Of a stretch of DNA of 64,000 nucleotides, positions 17,738-27,700 are shown piece after piece. The notes beneath the pieces are model-generated. The model was not told the origin of the DNA and did no database searches. It saw only the letters and a program-made list of their open reading frames with translations. The stretch is from Pigmentiphaga sp. H8 (lineage in GTDB: Bacteria > Pseudomonadota > Gammaproteobacteria > Burkholderiales > Burkholderiaceae_B). Location: positions 3,348,001 through 3,412,000 of the forward strand of contig NZ_CP033966.1 of NCBI RefSeq assembly GCF_003854895.1, given 5' to 3'. Position 1 is the first letter of the stretch; every line of letters begins with the position of its first letter. The translations under genes and the position numbers were made by a program.

Positions 17738-18793
17738 ATGCGGTTCATACGTTATGCGGCGGCGGTCGTGGTGTCGGGGTTGGTAGCGGCGGGCGCGCAG
17801 GCGCAGGGCTGGCCGGAGCAGGTGCGGTTCGGCGGTTTCGGGCAGGGGTTCGGCAAGCCCTATGGGCTGGCGGTGCTGGCGATCGCGCAGGGCAAGGGGT
17901 TCATCGCCGATGAATTCAAGGGCACGCCGGTCAAGCTGAGCTTCGAGTACTTCACCGGCACGGGGCCGGCCATCAACGAGGCCATCGCCAACAGGCGGCT
18001 GGATTTCGCCCAGTACGGGTCGCTGCCCAACATCGTCGGCCGCGCCAACGGGCTGCCCACGCGCATCGTGACCTCGTACGGCTACACCACCATCTTCGGC
18101 GTGGCCCGGCCCGACCTGCCCGTCAAGTCGTTCAAGGACCTCAAGGGCAGGCGGGTGGCCGTCGCCAAGGGCACGGTGCTGCACTGGGCCTTCCTGAAGG
18201 CCCTGGAAGGAAACGGCCTGACCCTCAAGGACGTGACGCTGCTCGACCTTGCCACCGCCGACCAGTTGGCGGCGCTCACGGCGGGCAGCGTGGATGCGGT
18301 GATCGGTTCGAGCGTGCTGCTGTCGCTGCGCGACAAGGGCCTGGCCAAGGTCTTCTACAGCTCGCACGACATCGGTCCCAAGGCGGCCGGTTTCGGCGCC
18401 ATCACGGTGACGGAGTCGTTCGAGCAGCGCTACCCCGAAGCCACGCAGCGCGTGGTGCGCGGGCTGGTGCGCGCGGCCGAATGGCTGGGACATGAGGAAA
18501 ACCGCGAGGAAGCCCTGCGGATCTGGACCCGCTCCGGCGTGCCCTACCCGGCGCTGCGCGACGAGTACGCGGGGGTGGCGCTCAAGGACGTCTTCAATCC
18601 GCGCATCGACACGTTCTTCGTCTCCCAGTACCGCGACGCCGTCGCCTTCAGCCAGGAACAGAAACTGATCCGCTCGGGCATAGATCTCCAGCAATGGTTC
18701 CTGCCCAGGTACGTCGACCAGGCGCTGGACCAGCTCGGCCTGCAGGGGAACTGGCCGCGGCGCGACGCCAACGGCAAGCCGCTGGAAGGCTGA
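17738..18793 (+). CDS. ABC transporter substrate-binding protein (SsuA/TauA/NMT1 type)
   Basis: Periplasmic receptor of the nitrate/sulfonate/taurine importer family. It has 351 aa with a signal peptide (residues 1-22, cleaved near AQAQ). The family segments GYTTIFGVARPDLPVKSFKDL and DLKGRRVAVAKGT are present. It has an AAAGGATAGGAAT ribosome site and lies 47 bp behind the ferredoxin. The ligand cannot be read from the sequence; a sulfonate or related anion is the family default. Confidence 0.88.
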   Translation: MRFIRYAAAVVVSGLVAAGAQAQGWPEQVRFGGFGQGFGKPYGLAVLAIAQGKGFIADEFKGTPVKLSFEYFTGTGPAINEAIANRRLDFAQYGSLPNIVGRANGLPTRIVTSYGYTTIFGVARPDLPVKSFKDLKGRRVAVAKGTVLHWAFLKALEGNGLTLKDVTLLDLATADQLAALTAGSVDAVIGSSVLLSLRDKGLAKVFYSSHDIGPKAAGFGAITVTESFEQRYPEATQRVVRGLVRAAEWLGHEENREEALRIWTRSGVPYPALRDEYAGVALKDVFNPRIDTFFVSQYRDAVAFSQEQKLIRSGIDLQQWFLPRYVDQALDQLGLQGNWPRRDANGKPLEG

Positions 18794-18807
18794 CGGGAGC
18801 GATTGCC

Positions 18808-19638
18808 ATGACCTCCCATACCGACGCCCGCCTGGACGCGCTCGCCGTCCCCGCCTCCCCGGCCCGGCCCCGTGCGCCACGGGCCTGGCGCGCAGCGCTG
18901 CTGCCGCTCTTGCTGCCGGCCCTGGCCCTGTGCGCCTGGCAACTGGCCGCCTCCCAGGGCTGGGTGGCGCCGCAGATCCTGCCGGCGCCGGAACGGGTAT
19001 GGACCAGCTTCGTGGAACTGCTGGGGAACGGCGACATCGCCGCGAACTTCGCCGTCAGCCTGCACCGCATCGGCCTGGGCTTCCTGCTGGGCGCTGCGCT
19101 GGGCCTGGCCACCGGCATCGCGCTGGGGGTCTCGGACACCGTGCGCGACTATCTCGACCCGCTGCTGCGCGCGCTGTTCGCCATTCCTTCCATCGGCTGG
19201 ATACCCATCCTGATCCTGGTCTTCGGCATCGCCGAGACGCTGAAGATCCTGATCATCGCCAAGGCGGTCTTCGTGCCCATCGTCATCAATACCGCCCAGG
19301 GCATACGCGACATCCCCAAGGCCCACCTCGAAACCGCGCGGGTGCTGCGCCTGCGGCCCTGGACCCGCTTTATCCGGGTGATCGCGCCCGCCAGCCTGGG
19401 TCCGGTCTTCAGCGGCGTGCGGCTGGGCCTGGGCCACGCGTTCATAGCCTTGATCGTGGTCGAGATGCTGGCCGCCACCGAGGGCATCGGCTACATGATG
19501 GTGTGGGGCCGCAAGCAGTTCCAGACCGACCTCGTGATCGTCGGCATGATCGTGGTGGGCCTGGCGGGTTTCGCGCTGGATCGCGCGCTGCTGGCCGTCG
19601 AGCAGGCCCTGAACCGCAAGGTGCCCTCCCATGGCTGA
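18808..19638 (+). CDS. ABC transporter permease (SsuC/TauC type), first subunit
   Basis: Inner-membrane permease with about six transmembrane helices. It has 276 aa and begins MTSHTDARLD; a frame open from 18694 overlaps the receptor gene and is rejected. The EAA loop contacting the ATPase reads ETARVLRLRPWTRFIRVI. It starts 14 bp behind the receptor gene, after GACGGGAG, and overlaps the second permease gene by 8 bp. Importers of this family usually use one permease as a homodimer; here there are two. Confidence 0.9.
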   Translation: MTSHTDARLDALAVPASPARPRAPRAWRAALLPLLLPALALCAWQLAASQGWVAPQILPAPERVWTSFVELLGNGDIAANFAVSLHRIGLGFLLGAALGLATGIALGVSDTVRDYLDPLLRALFAIPSIGWIPILILVFGIAETLKILIIAKAVFVPIVINTAQGIRDIPKAHLETARVLRLRPWTRFIRVIAPASLGPVFSGVRLGLGHAFIALIVVEMLAATEGIGYMMVWGRKQFQTDLVIVGMIVVGLAGFALDRALLAVEQALNRKVPSHG

Positions 19639-20428
19639 CACGGCCTGGCCAGGGCCGCTGGCCGCCCTCTCACGCCTTGCGCCCCGCGTGCGGCGCGGCG
19701 CCGCCCTGCCCGCCGCCCTGGTGCTGCTGTGGCTGGCCGTGGTCGATACCGGCCTCGTGCGCACCCCGCTGCTGGTGCCGCTGCACCAGGTCCTGTCGTC
19801 GCCATTCGTGGATCCGGACGGGCGGCAGATCTGGGCGGCGCTGGCCGCCAGCCTGACGCGGGCCACGGCGGGCATCGCGCTGGGCGCCTGCGCCGGCGTC
19901 GCGCTGGGCGTGGCCCTGGGATTGTCGCGCCCGCTCCAGCGCGCAATCGCCCCCACGCTGCACGGCCTGCGCCAGGTCGCCCTGTTCGCCTGGATTCCGC
20001 TACTGACCGCCTGGTTCGGCACGGGCGAGGTCGCCAAGGTGGTCTTCATCTCGCTGTCGGCCTTCTTCCCCGCCTTCCTGAACACCGAGCAAGGCGTGCG
20101 GGCCATCGCCCCCGCCTACTGGGAAACCGCGGCGGTGCTCAGGCTGCGGCCGTGGCGGCGGGTGACGAAGATGGTCCTGCCGGCCGCGCTGCCCGCCATC
20201 CTGATCGGCCTGGAAATCGCCTTGCTGACGGCCTGGATAGGCACCGTGGGCGCCGAATACGCGATCGGCGTCGGACGCGGCCTGGGCTCGTTCCTGGTAG
20301 CGGCGCGGGAGTTGTTCCGCATGGACCTGGTGCTGGCCGGCGCCGTCGCGCTGGCCCTGGTGGGCTATGCCTGCAACCGGGCCTCGCGCCATGTCTTTTC
20401 ACGCATCATCACCTGGCGGGACCGCTGA
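19631..20428 (+). CDS. ABC transporter permease (SsuC/TauC type), second subunit
   Basis: A second, different permease of 265 aa with the same fold; its EAA loop reads ETAAVLRLRPWRRVTKMVLP. The start MADTAWPG overlaps the end of the first permease gene by 8 bp. The ATPase start follows its stop with no gap. Pairwise likeness to the first permease is clear but low, consistent with an old duplication giving a heterodimeric channel. Confidence 0.9.
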   Translation: MADTAWPGPLAALSRLAPRVRRGAALPAALVLLWLAVVDTGLVRTPLLVPLHQVLSSPFVDPDGRQIWAALAASLTRATAGIALGACAGVALGVALGLSRPLQRAIAPTLHGLRQVALFAWIPLLTAWFGTGEVAKVVFISLSAFFPAFLNTEQGVRAIAPAYWETAAVLRLRPWRRVTKMVLPAALPAILIGLEIALLTAWIGTVGAEYAIGVGRGLGSFLVAARELFRMDLVLAGAVALALVGYACNRASRHVFSRIITWRDR

Positions 20429-21208
20429 ATGACGACCTCCTCCCCTTCCCTTGCCCAACCCGCTTCGTACGCGCTGTCCCTGCGCCGGGTGGCCAAGCAG
20501 TACACCGTGGACGACCAGCCGCTGCCGGTCCTGGAGCGGATCAACCTGGACCTGCGGCACGGCGAATTCCTGAGCATCGTGGGCGCGTCCGGTTGCGGCA
20601 AGTCGACGCTGCTGCGCCTGGTGGCCGGCCTGGACGCGGCCTTCGACGGCGAGATCCTGATCGACGGCCGGCCCATCGCCGGGCCCGGCATCGAGCGCGG
20701 CATGGTGTTCCAGGACCATCGCCTCTTTCCCTGGCTGACCATCGCCGGCAATGTCGCGCTGGGACTGGACAGCCTCGATCTCGCTGCGCGCGAGCGCGAC
20801 CGCCGCGTGGCGGCGATGCTGGAACTGGTGGGGCTGTCCGCCTTCGCCAAGGCCTATCCGCACCAGCTTTCGGGCGGCATGGCCCAGCGCGCCGCGATCG
20901 CCCGCGCACTGGTCTCGGAACCGGAAATACTGCTGATGGATGAACCCTTCGGCGCCCTGGATTCGCTGACGCGGGTCCATCTGCAGGAGGAATTGCTGCG
21001 CATCTGGTCGCAGCGGCGGGTGACGGTGATCGTGGTGACCCACGACGTGGAGGAAGCCGTCTACCTGAGCGACACCATCGCGGTCATGGCGCCACGCCCC
21101 GGCCGCGTCGTCGCCGCGACCCGGGTCGACCTGCCGCGCCCTCGCGACCGCGCCGACCCACGCTTCGGCGAAATCCGGCGCGCCATCCTGGGACAACTGC
21201 GGCGCTAA
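20429..21208 (+). CDS. ABC transporter ATP-binding protein (SsuB/TauB type)
   Basis: Nucleotide-binding subunit of the importer, with 259 aa. Walker A is GASGCGKSTLLRL, the signature is LSGGMAQRAAIARAL and Walker B is ILLMDEPFGALD, followed by the H-loop THDVEEAV. It starts directly behind the second permease stop. The transcription unit appears to end here; the 40-bp gap to the convergent sppA contains a 7-bp hairpin (21209-21228) without a T-run. Confidence 0.95.
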   Translation: MTTSSPSLAQPASYALSLRRVAKQYTVDDQPLPVLERINLDLRHGEFLSIVGASGCGKSTLLRLVAGLDAAFDGEILIDGRPIAGPGIERGMVFQDHRLFPWLTIAGNVALGLDSLDLAARERDRRVAAMLELVGLSAFAKAYPHQLSGGMAQRAAIARALVSEPEILLMDEPFGALDSLTRVHLQEELLRIWSQRRVTVIVVTHDVEEAVYLSDTIAVMAPRPGRVVAATRVDLPRPRDRADPRFGEIRRAILGQLRR

Positions 21209-21248
21209 GGGCGCCGCGCCTGGCGCCCCGGAATCGCGGAGCGGCCCT

Positions 21249-22244
21249 TTACTTCCAATGCCAGACGCCGCCGGCCCCGCCCAGGCCGGTCTTGGCCAGT
21301 CCGGCGCCGAAGGACACGCCCACGCGCTTGGCGACCCGCTCGGCGAAGTTCTCGCGCACTGTGTAGTCCACCACGGTGTCGGCCTGGATGACGTCGCGCG
21401 CCACGCTGTCCACCGTGCCCAGTTCGTCGGTCAGGCCCAGTTCGACGCTCTTGGTGCCGGTCCAGATCAGCCCGGTGAACATGTCCGGCGTTTCATGCAG
21501 CCGCTCGCCGCGCCCTTCCCGCACCGCGCCGACGAACTGCTGGAAGATTTCCTGCACCAGCGCCTGCGCATGGGCCTGCTGTCCGGGATTGGCGGGCGAG
21601 AACGGATCCAGCAGCGCCTTGTTCTCTCCGGACACGACCAGGCGCCGTTCGACGCCCACCTTGTCCATCAGGCCGGTGAAGCCGAAGCCTTCCATGATGA
21701 CGCCGATGGAGCCGACCACGCTGGCCTTGTTGACATAGATCTTGTCGGCCGCGGCGGCGACGTAGTAGCCGCCGGAGGCGCAGATTTCCTCGACCACCGC
21801 GTACACCGGCTTATCGGGATTCTGGGCGCGCAGGCGGCGGATCTCGTCGAAGATCATGCCGGCCTGGACCGGGCTGCCGCCCGGGCTGTTGATGCGCAGG
21901 ACCACGCCCTTGGCGTTGTTGTCGTCGAAGGCGGCCTGCAGGGCGGCGTTGATCTTGTCGGCGCTGGCCTCGCCCTGGGCATCGATGACGCCGTCCAGTT
22001 CGATCAGCGCGGTATGCGGATCGGGCGTGCTCGACCCCGATCCGCGGAACAGCACGCCGGTGGCGGTCAGTACCAGCAGGATCACGATGGCCAGCATCAG
22101 CAGCCGGAAGAAGATGGTCCAGCGCCGCCGCGCGCGCTGCTCCTTGAGCGACGCGAAAACCAGCTTCTCCAGCACATCGCGCTCCCATTCCCCCGGAGCG
22201 CGGGACGAAGCATCGGGCGGGGAGGAATAGGCATCCTGGGACAT
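21249..22244 (-). CDS. sppA: Signal peptide peptidase SppA (S49 family)
   Basis: Membrane-bound serine/lysine protease that degrades cleaved signal peptides. It has 331 aa, the short single-domain form. A cytoplasmic N-terminus of about 45 residues is followed by one membrane helix (46-67). The nucleophile is S157 in CASGGYY and the base is probably K209 in GENKALL; the 52-residue spacing equals S147/K199 of B. subtilis SppA. It is convergent with the ABC operon and lies 96 bp behind the HAD phosphatase gene. Confidence 0.93.
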   Translation of the reverse strand: MSQDAYSSPPDASSRAPGEWERDVLEKLVFASLKEQRARRRWTIFFRLLMLAIVILLVLTATGVLFRGSGSSTPDPHTALIELDGVIDAQGEASADKINAALQAAFDDNNAKGVVLRINSPGGSPVQAGMIFDEIRRLRAQNPDKPVYAVVEEICASGGYYVAAAADKIYVNKASVVGSIGVIMEGFGFTGLMDKVGVERRLVVSGENKALLDPFSPANPGQQAHAQALVQEIFQQFVGAVREGRGERLHETPDMFTGLIWTGTKSVELGLTDELGTVDSVARDVIQADTVVDYTVRENFAERVAKRVGVSFGAGLAKTGLGGAGGVWHWK

Positions 22245-22340
22245 GAAGACAACTCGCTATGAAAGGTCGAAGATCGAGGTAAGCAATCGCTAGGATAGGG
22301 CAAGTGGCGGCGCGGCGACAGCGGACGCGGGGGCCGGGCC

Positions 22341-23021
22341 CTAGGCTGCCCGGGCCGCGATGCGGCCGTGCAGCCAGTCGCCCAGCTCGGCAATGCTGCC
22401 GGCCAGCGTCTGCGGCGCGCACCCCGCCAGTTCGTCCACGGCGTGCGCCCCGTAGGTCACGCCCACGCCATGGATTCCGGCATTGCGGGCCATCTGCAGA
22501 TCGTGCGAGGTATCGCCGACCATCACGGCCGAGGCCGGATCCGCGCCCAGTTCGCGCATGATCTCGAACAACATGGCCGGGTTGGGCTTGGAGAAGGTCT
22601 CGTCGGCACAGCGGGTGGTGTCGAAATACCGGCGGATGCCGGTGGCGTCCAGGGCCCGCTCCAGGCCGACGCGACTCTTGCCCGTAGCCACCGCCAGCCG
22701 CGCTCCGCGCTCGGCCAGGCGCGCCAGCATCTGCTCGGCGCCGGCGAAAAGGCGCAATTGCGGATCGCGGGTCAGGTAATGGAAGCGGTAGCGCGCGACG
22801 AAGGCCTGGACCTGGTCCTGCGCCAGCGTGGGAACGGCGGCCATCAGCGCGTCCTGCAGGCTCAGGCCGATGACCCAGGCGGCCGCTTCGTCGGGCGGCA
22901 CCGGCAACCCGAGGTCGCGGCAGGCGGATTGGATGGCGGCGATGATGGTCGGCGTCGAATCCATCAGGGTACCGTCCCAGTCGAACACGACCAGCGAATA
23001 GCCCGGGAGGGGTGAAGTCAT
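22341..23021 (-). CDS. HAD-superfamily hydrolase, phosphoglycolate-phosphatase-like
   Basis: Cytoplasmic HAD phosphatase of 226 aa. The nucleophile motif VVFDWDGTLMDST (D14, D16), motif II (VATGKSR) and motif IV (MVGDTSHDL) are present, with a helical cap between. Similar genes next to rluC are often annotated gph, but the substrate is not certain. The start ATG at 23021 overlaps the rluC stop (ATGA); a frame open further upstream is the rluC shadow. Confidence 0.9.
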   Translation of the reverse strand: MTSPLPGYSLVVFDWDGTLMDSTPTIIAAIQSACRDLGLPVPPDEAAAWVIGLSLQDALMAAVPTLAQDQVQAFVARYRFHYLTRDPQLRLFAGAEQMLARLAERGARLAVATGKSRVGLERALDATGIRRYFDTTRCADETFSKPNPAMLFEIMRELGADPASAVMVGDTSHDLQMARNAGIHGVGVTYGAHAVDELAGCAPQTLAGSIAELGDWLHGRIAARAA

Positions 23022-24013
23022 GGATGTTCCAGTTGCTGTAGGAATTTGACGCAATCTTCGGGCAGATGGGCTTCCAGCGCCAGCGATTCGCCGGTCAGCG
23101 GATGCGGAATGGCCAGGGTATGGGCGTGCAGGAACATCCTGCGGAACCCGCGCCCGGCCGCCGCGGCGTTGGCGTGGTCCTCGCCGTACTTGTCGTCGCC
23201 CACGATGGGAAACCCGCAACTGGTCACGTGCACCCGGATCTGGTGGGTACGCCCGGTCTTGAGTTCGGCGTCCAGCAGGGAATACAAACCGTAGCGCCGC
23301 TTGAGGGTGAAGATGGTGTGGGCCGGCTGGCCGTCGGGATCGACCTTCACGCGGCGCTCGCCCGACTGGGTGGACCATTTGGTAAGCGGTTTGCGCACGT
23401 GCTGGCGGTCGTTGACCCAGTCGCCCGCGACCAGGACCAGGTAATGCTTGTTCCAGAGCCCGTTGCGCAGCGATTCGTGCAGGCCGACCAGGGCGCTGCG
23501 CTTCTTGGCCACCAGCAGCAGCCCCGACGTGTCACGGTCGAGCCGGTGCACCAGCTCCAGGAAGCGGGCCTCGGGCCGCGCCCGCCGCAACTGCTCGATG
23601 ACGCCGAAATCCACGCCGCTGCCGCCGTGCACCGCCACGCCCGCCGGCTTGTCGATCGCCAGCAGCGCGTCGTCCTCGAACACGATGGGAAATTCGCTGG
23701 GGGGCACGAAGCGCACCGGCGCCTCGGGCAGCCGGAACGGCGGCACCCGCACCAGGTCGCCGGTGGCGATCCGGTGGTCCACCGGCACCCGCCCCCGGTT
23801 GACCCGGACCTGGCCGCCCCGGATGGCCTTGTACAGGTGGCTCTTGGGCACGCCCTTGCACAGCCGCAGCAGGAAATTGTCCAGCCGCTGGCCGTCGTGC
23901 GCCTCGTCCACTTCGACCAGGCGCACGGCGGGAGCCGCCGCAGGTTCGGGGTTCCGGGCGGGGCGGCCCTGGCCGGGCGTGGATTTCGCTTTGCGCAACA
24001 ATGGTAGCGACAT
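23018..24013 (-). CDS. rluC: Ribosomal large subunit pseudouridine synthase C
   Basis: RluA-family pseudouridine synthase, expected to modify 23S rRNA positions 955, 2504 and 2580. It has 331 aa, with a basic tail, an S4 RNA-binding domain (about 41-95) and the catalytic domain with D159 in HRLDRDTSG. The ATG is preceded by AGGA. It is divergent from rne, the usual rluC-rne head-to-head arrangement, and coupled to the HAD gene behind it. Confidence 0.94.
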   Translation of the reverse strand: MSLPLLRKAKSTPGQGRPARNPEPAAAPAVRLVEVDEAHDGQRLDNFLLRLCKGVPKSHLYKAIRGGQVRVNRGRVPVDHRIATGDLVRVPPFRLPEAPVRFVPPSEFPIVFEDDALLAIDKPAGVAVHGGSGVDFGVIEQLRRARPEARFLELVHRLDRDTSGLLLVAKKRSALVGLHESLRNGLWNKHYLVLVAGDWVNDRQHVRKPLTKWSTQSGERRVKVDPDGQPAHTIFTLKRRYGLYSLLDAELKTGRTHQIRVHVTSCGFPIVGDDKYGEDHANAAAAGRGFRRMFLHAHTLAIPHPLTGESLALEAHLPEDCVKFLQQLEHP

Positions 24014-24018
24014 ATAAT
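23991..24018 (+). promoter_or_regulatory. Putative promoter of rne
   Basis: A perfect TATAAT -10 box (24013-24018) lies 16 bp behind TTGCGC (23991-23996), a half-matching -35 box. It reads toward rne and overlaps the beginning of rluC on the other strand. If used, the rne transcript would begin near 24025. Confidence 0.45.
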
Positions 24019-24720
24019 CCTGAAGCCTGATCGAATCAGGCGGGTTGGAGCACAGGGGTGACGTACACGTTGTGTCCCTGAACCGCGCTTCCGGCGTCGA
24101 GACGCGCTTTTATGCGGCGTTTCCGCCAGATGTGCGCGAGACCTTTCCAAATCCAGGCCGCGTTCCCTATCGGGCTGCCGCCTGCCGCTGAATGTTTCGC
24201 GGCAAGCCGTGCAGCCTTTGCAGCACGCCGCCGGGTCAGGACAGGTCGCAAAGTGTGCCGGAATTGTACCCGTCCCGCCCGCCGGATTCTTCCGGGCCGT
24301 CATGGTCGCCCGCTCGTCGCGCCGCAATGGCTTCGAACCCGAAGCCCAACCGCGCGACGACGGATATGCGCCCGCGGACGCAAGTACAAAGAAACCGTCG
24401 TCGTATACGCAAAGGCTCGCCCAAGAGGCGAGTCTGTCTGGCTCGCAAATACCGTGAATACCACTGCTTTCGATACCGCAACCGTCCATCTCCCCCACCG
24501 CGAACCGCGGTCAGTGGGCGATGGCCGCGGCATCCACGGTGCCTGCGCTCTCTCCCGACCTTGCGCATTCCCACCCGGCCGGTCATCGTGACCTGAGTCC
24601 GTGGGTGCGGCTTTTCGCGCACCGGTTTCCTCCACTCGCTCCGCGCACCCCGCATCTTCCGGACGGCCCGAGGCTGCGCGCCGGTTTTTCGGCGCGACAC
24701 GACCACGGAGAACTTCATAC
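24019..24720 (+). other. Long 5' leader region of rne
   Basis: About 700 bp between rluC and rne hold no convincing gene; the short open frames on both strands show no recognisable product. Hairpins visible include CTCGCC/GGCGAG (24416-24432) and a CCCAC...GTGGG stem (around 24496-24520) enclosing a CGCG-rich core. In E. coli a 0.36-kb rne leader folds into hairpins by which RNase E controls its own mRNA; a similar role is inferred here. Confidence 0.5.
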
Positions 24721-27700
24721 ATGAAGCGCATGCTGTTCAACGCAACGCACCAGGAAGAACTGCGCGTTGCCATCGTCGATGGGCAGAAGCTCATCGACCT
24801 CGACATCGAAACCGCCGGCCGCGAACAACGCAAAGGCAACATCTACAAGGGCGTCGTCACCCGCGTCGAACCCAGCCTGGAAGCCTGCTTCGTCAACTAT
24901 GGCGAGGAACGCCACGGCTTCCTTCCCTTCAAGGAAATCGCCCGCACCTACTTCAAGGAAGGCGTGGACGTCCGCAGCGCCCGCATCCAGGACGTGCTGC
25001 GCGAAGGCCAGGAACTCATCGTCCAGGTCGAGAAGGAAGAGCGCGGCAACAAGGGCGCGGCCCTGACCACGTTCATCTCGCTGGCCGGCCGCTACCTGGT
25101 GCTGATGCCCAACAATCCCCGCGGCGGCGGCGTATCGCGCCGCGTCGAGGGCGAAGACCGCCAGGAACTGCGTGAAACCATGGAGCAGCTCCAGGTTCCG
25201 CAGGGCATGAGCATCATCGCCCGCACCGCCGGCATCGGCCGCAACGTCGAAGAACTGCAGTGGGACCTGTCCTACCTGATGCAGCTCTGGACCGCGATCG
25301 ACGGCGCCGCCCGCGAGAACGCCGGCCCCATCCTGATCTACCTGGAATCGAGCCTGGTCATCCGGGCCATCCGCGATTATTTCTCGCCCGACATCGGCGA
25401 GATCCTGATCGACACCGACGACATCGCCGACCAGGCCTGCGCCTTCATGAGCGTGGTCATGCCGGACAATGTCCAGCGGGTGAAACGCTACCGCGACGAC
25501 GTGCCCCTGTTCTCGCGCTTCCAGATCGAACACCAGATCGAGACCGCCTACGCCCGCACGGTGCCCCTGCCCTCGGGCGGCGCGGTGGTGATCGACCACA
25601 CCGAGGCCCTGGTCGCGGTGGACGTCAACTCGGCGCGCGCCACCAAGGGCAGCGACATCGAGGAAACCGCGCTGCGCACCAACCTGGAAGCGGCCGACGA
25701 AGTGGCCCGCCAGCTGCGTTTGCGCGACCTGGGCGGCCTGATCGTCATCGACTTCATCGACATGGAAGACGGCAAGAACCAGCGCGCCGTCGAGCAGCGC
25801 CTGCGCGAAGCCCTCCATTTCGACCGCGCCCGCGTGCAGATGGGCAAGATCTCCCGCTTCGGCCTGATGGAGCTGTCGCGCCAGCGGCTGCGCCCGGCGC
25901 TGAACGAGGGCTCGCACATCACCTGCCCGCGCTGCAACGGCACCGGCGTCATCCGCGACACCGAATCCAGCGCGCTGCAGGTGCTGCGCCTGATCCAGGA
26001 AGAATCCATGAAGGAAAACACCGCCGCCGTGCACGCACAGGTGCCGGTGGAAGTGGCCACCTTCCTGCTGAACGAAAAGCGCACCGACATCGCCAAGATG
26101 GAAGCGCGCTCCAAGGTCAACGTCATCCTCATCCCCAACAAGCACCTCGAGACGCCCCACCATCGCATCGAGCGCCTGCGGCACGACGACCCCAGGCTGG
26201 AAAGCGCCAAGGCGAGCTTCGAGCTGGCCGAGGCACCCGAGACCAATCTCGCCTATTCCGCGCAGGAACACGAGGTCAAGGCCCGTCCCGAGGCCATCGT
26301 CAAGGGCATCACCCCCGCCCAGCCGGCGCCCGTCTCGTCCACGCCCTCGCCCAGCGCCAAGGCCCAACCCGCCGCGGCACCGGCCACTGGCGGCTTCCCG
26401 GCGCTGGTGTCGCGCCTGTTCGCCTGGCTCAAGGGCAGTCCCGCCCAGCCGGCCGAGCCGGCCGCCCGCCCGCGCAAGGACGAATCGCGCGAGGAACGTG
26501 ACGCCCATCGCAACCGCCGCCGCACGCCCCAGGGCGGCGGCAACCGCGGCCGCCGCGACAACCGCGAAGCGCGCCCCGACGACCGCGATCGCCAGGAAGG
26601 CGAGGAAGGCCGCAAGGAAGCCCGTGATTCGCGCGGCCAGCGCCGCGACGGACGCCGGGACGACCGCGCCCGCGCGCCCAGGCAGGAAGAGCAACAGCGC
26701 CCCGTCGCCGCCGCGCCTGCCGCCGACGATGCCGAGCAGCAGTCGGGCGAGGCCCGCAACCGCAACCGCCGCGGCCGCCGCGGGGGACGCCGCGAGGACC
26801 TGCCGGCCGATGAGGCCGCCGGCTCGACCGTGGCCGCGGCCGCCGTCGTGGCTGGCGAGACGCTCGCGCCCGTCGTCGCTGCGCCCGAAGCTCCTGTCGT
26901 GCCGCAGGTACCGGTGGCCGCCGAGCCGCAAGACCTCCAGGACGAAGAGCAATTCGCATCCGCCGATGGCGCCGATAGCGCCGATGGCGAACCGGAACGC
27001 AAGCGCCGCCGCCGTCGCGGCCGCCGTGGCCGCCGCCAAGGCGAAGCCGGCGCCGCCCTGGGCGAAGATGGCTTGTCGGATGACGAATCGGCCGATGACG
27101 AGGATGGCGCGCCGGTGTCCGCCCCGGTCGAGCCGCTGGCCGTCGTGTCCGAGCCCATCCTGATCACCGCCGAGGCCCGGCCCATCGACACGCCCGTTCC
27201 CGTGGTGGCGGAAGTCGTGCACGCGCCGGCCGAACCGGTCCAGGAAGCCCAGCCGTCCTCGGAAGCGCCTTCCCAGGCCGAGGAACCCGCGCCCGTGGCG
27301 ATCCCGCAGCCGGCCGAGGAACCCGCGCCCGCGGCGGCCGCCGAGGCCCCTGTCCAGCAGGCCGCCACGATCCCGGTCGAGCCGGTCCTGCCGGTCGAGG
27401 CCGTGAGCACGCCCGCGCCCCAAGCCGAAGCCCCCGCCGCGCAGCCCGAACCGGTTGCCGTGGAAGCCCAGGCCGAAGCGCCCGCGCCCGTGACCGAAAC
27501 CCCGGTCCCGCAACCGGCCTCCATCCTGGATGCGCCGGCCCAGATCGTGGTGCCGCAGGCCGCCGCGTCGCACGACGAACTCGTGCGCGTGGTCGAGCAG
27601 GCCGGCATGCAGTGGGTGGAAACGGACAGCGCCAAGCTGGCCGCCTCCCGCCAGGCCGCGCCGGCCGCCGCGCCGGTCCGCCTGGGGCGCGAGCCGCGCG

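Noticed and set aside
24019..24720. Protein genes in the rne leader on either strand
   Set aside because: Several frames of 60-180 codons exist but overlap each other on both strands, lack ribosome sites and show no family likeness.
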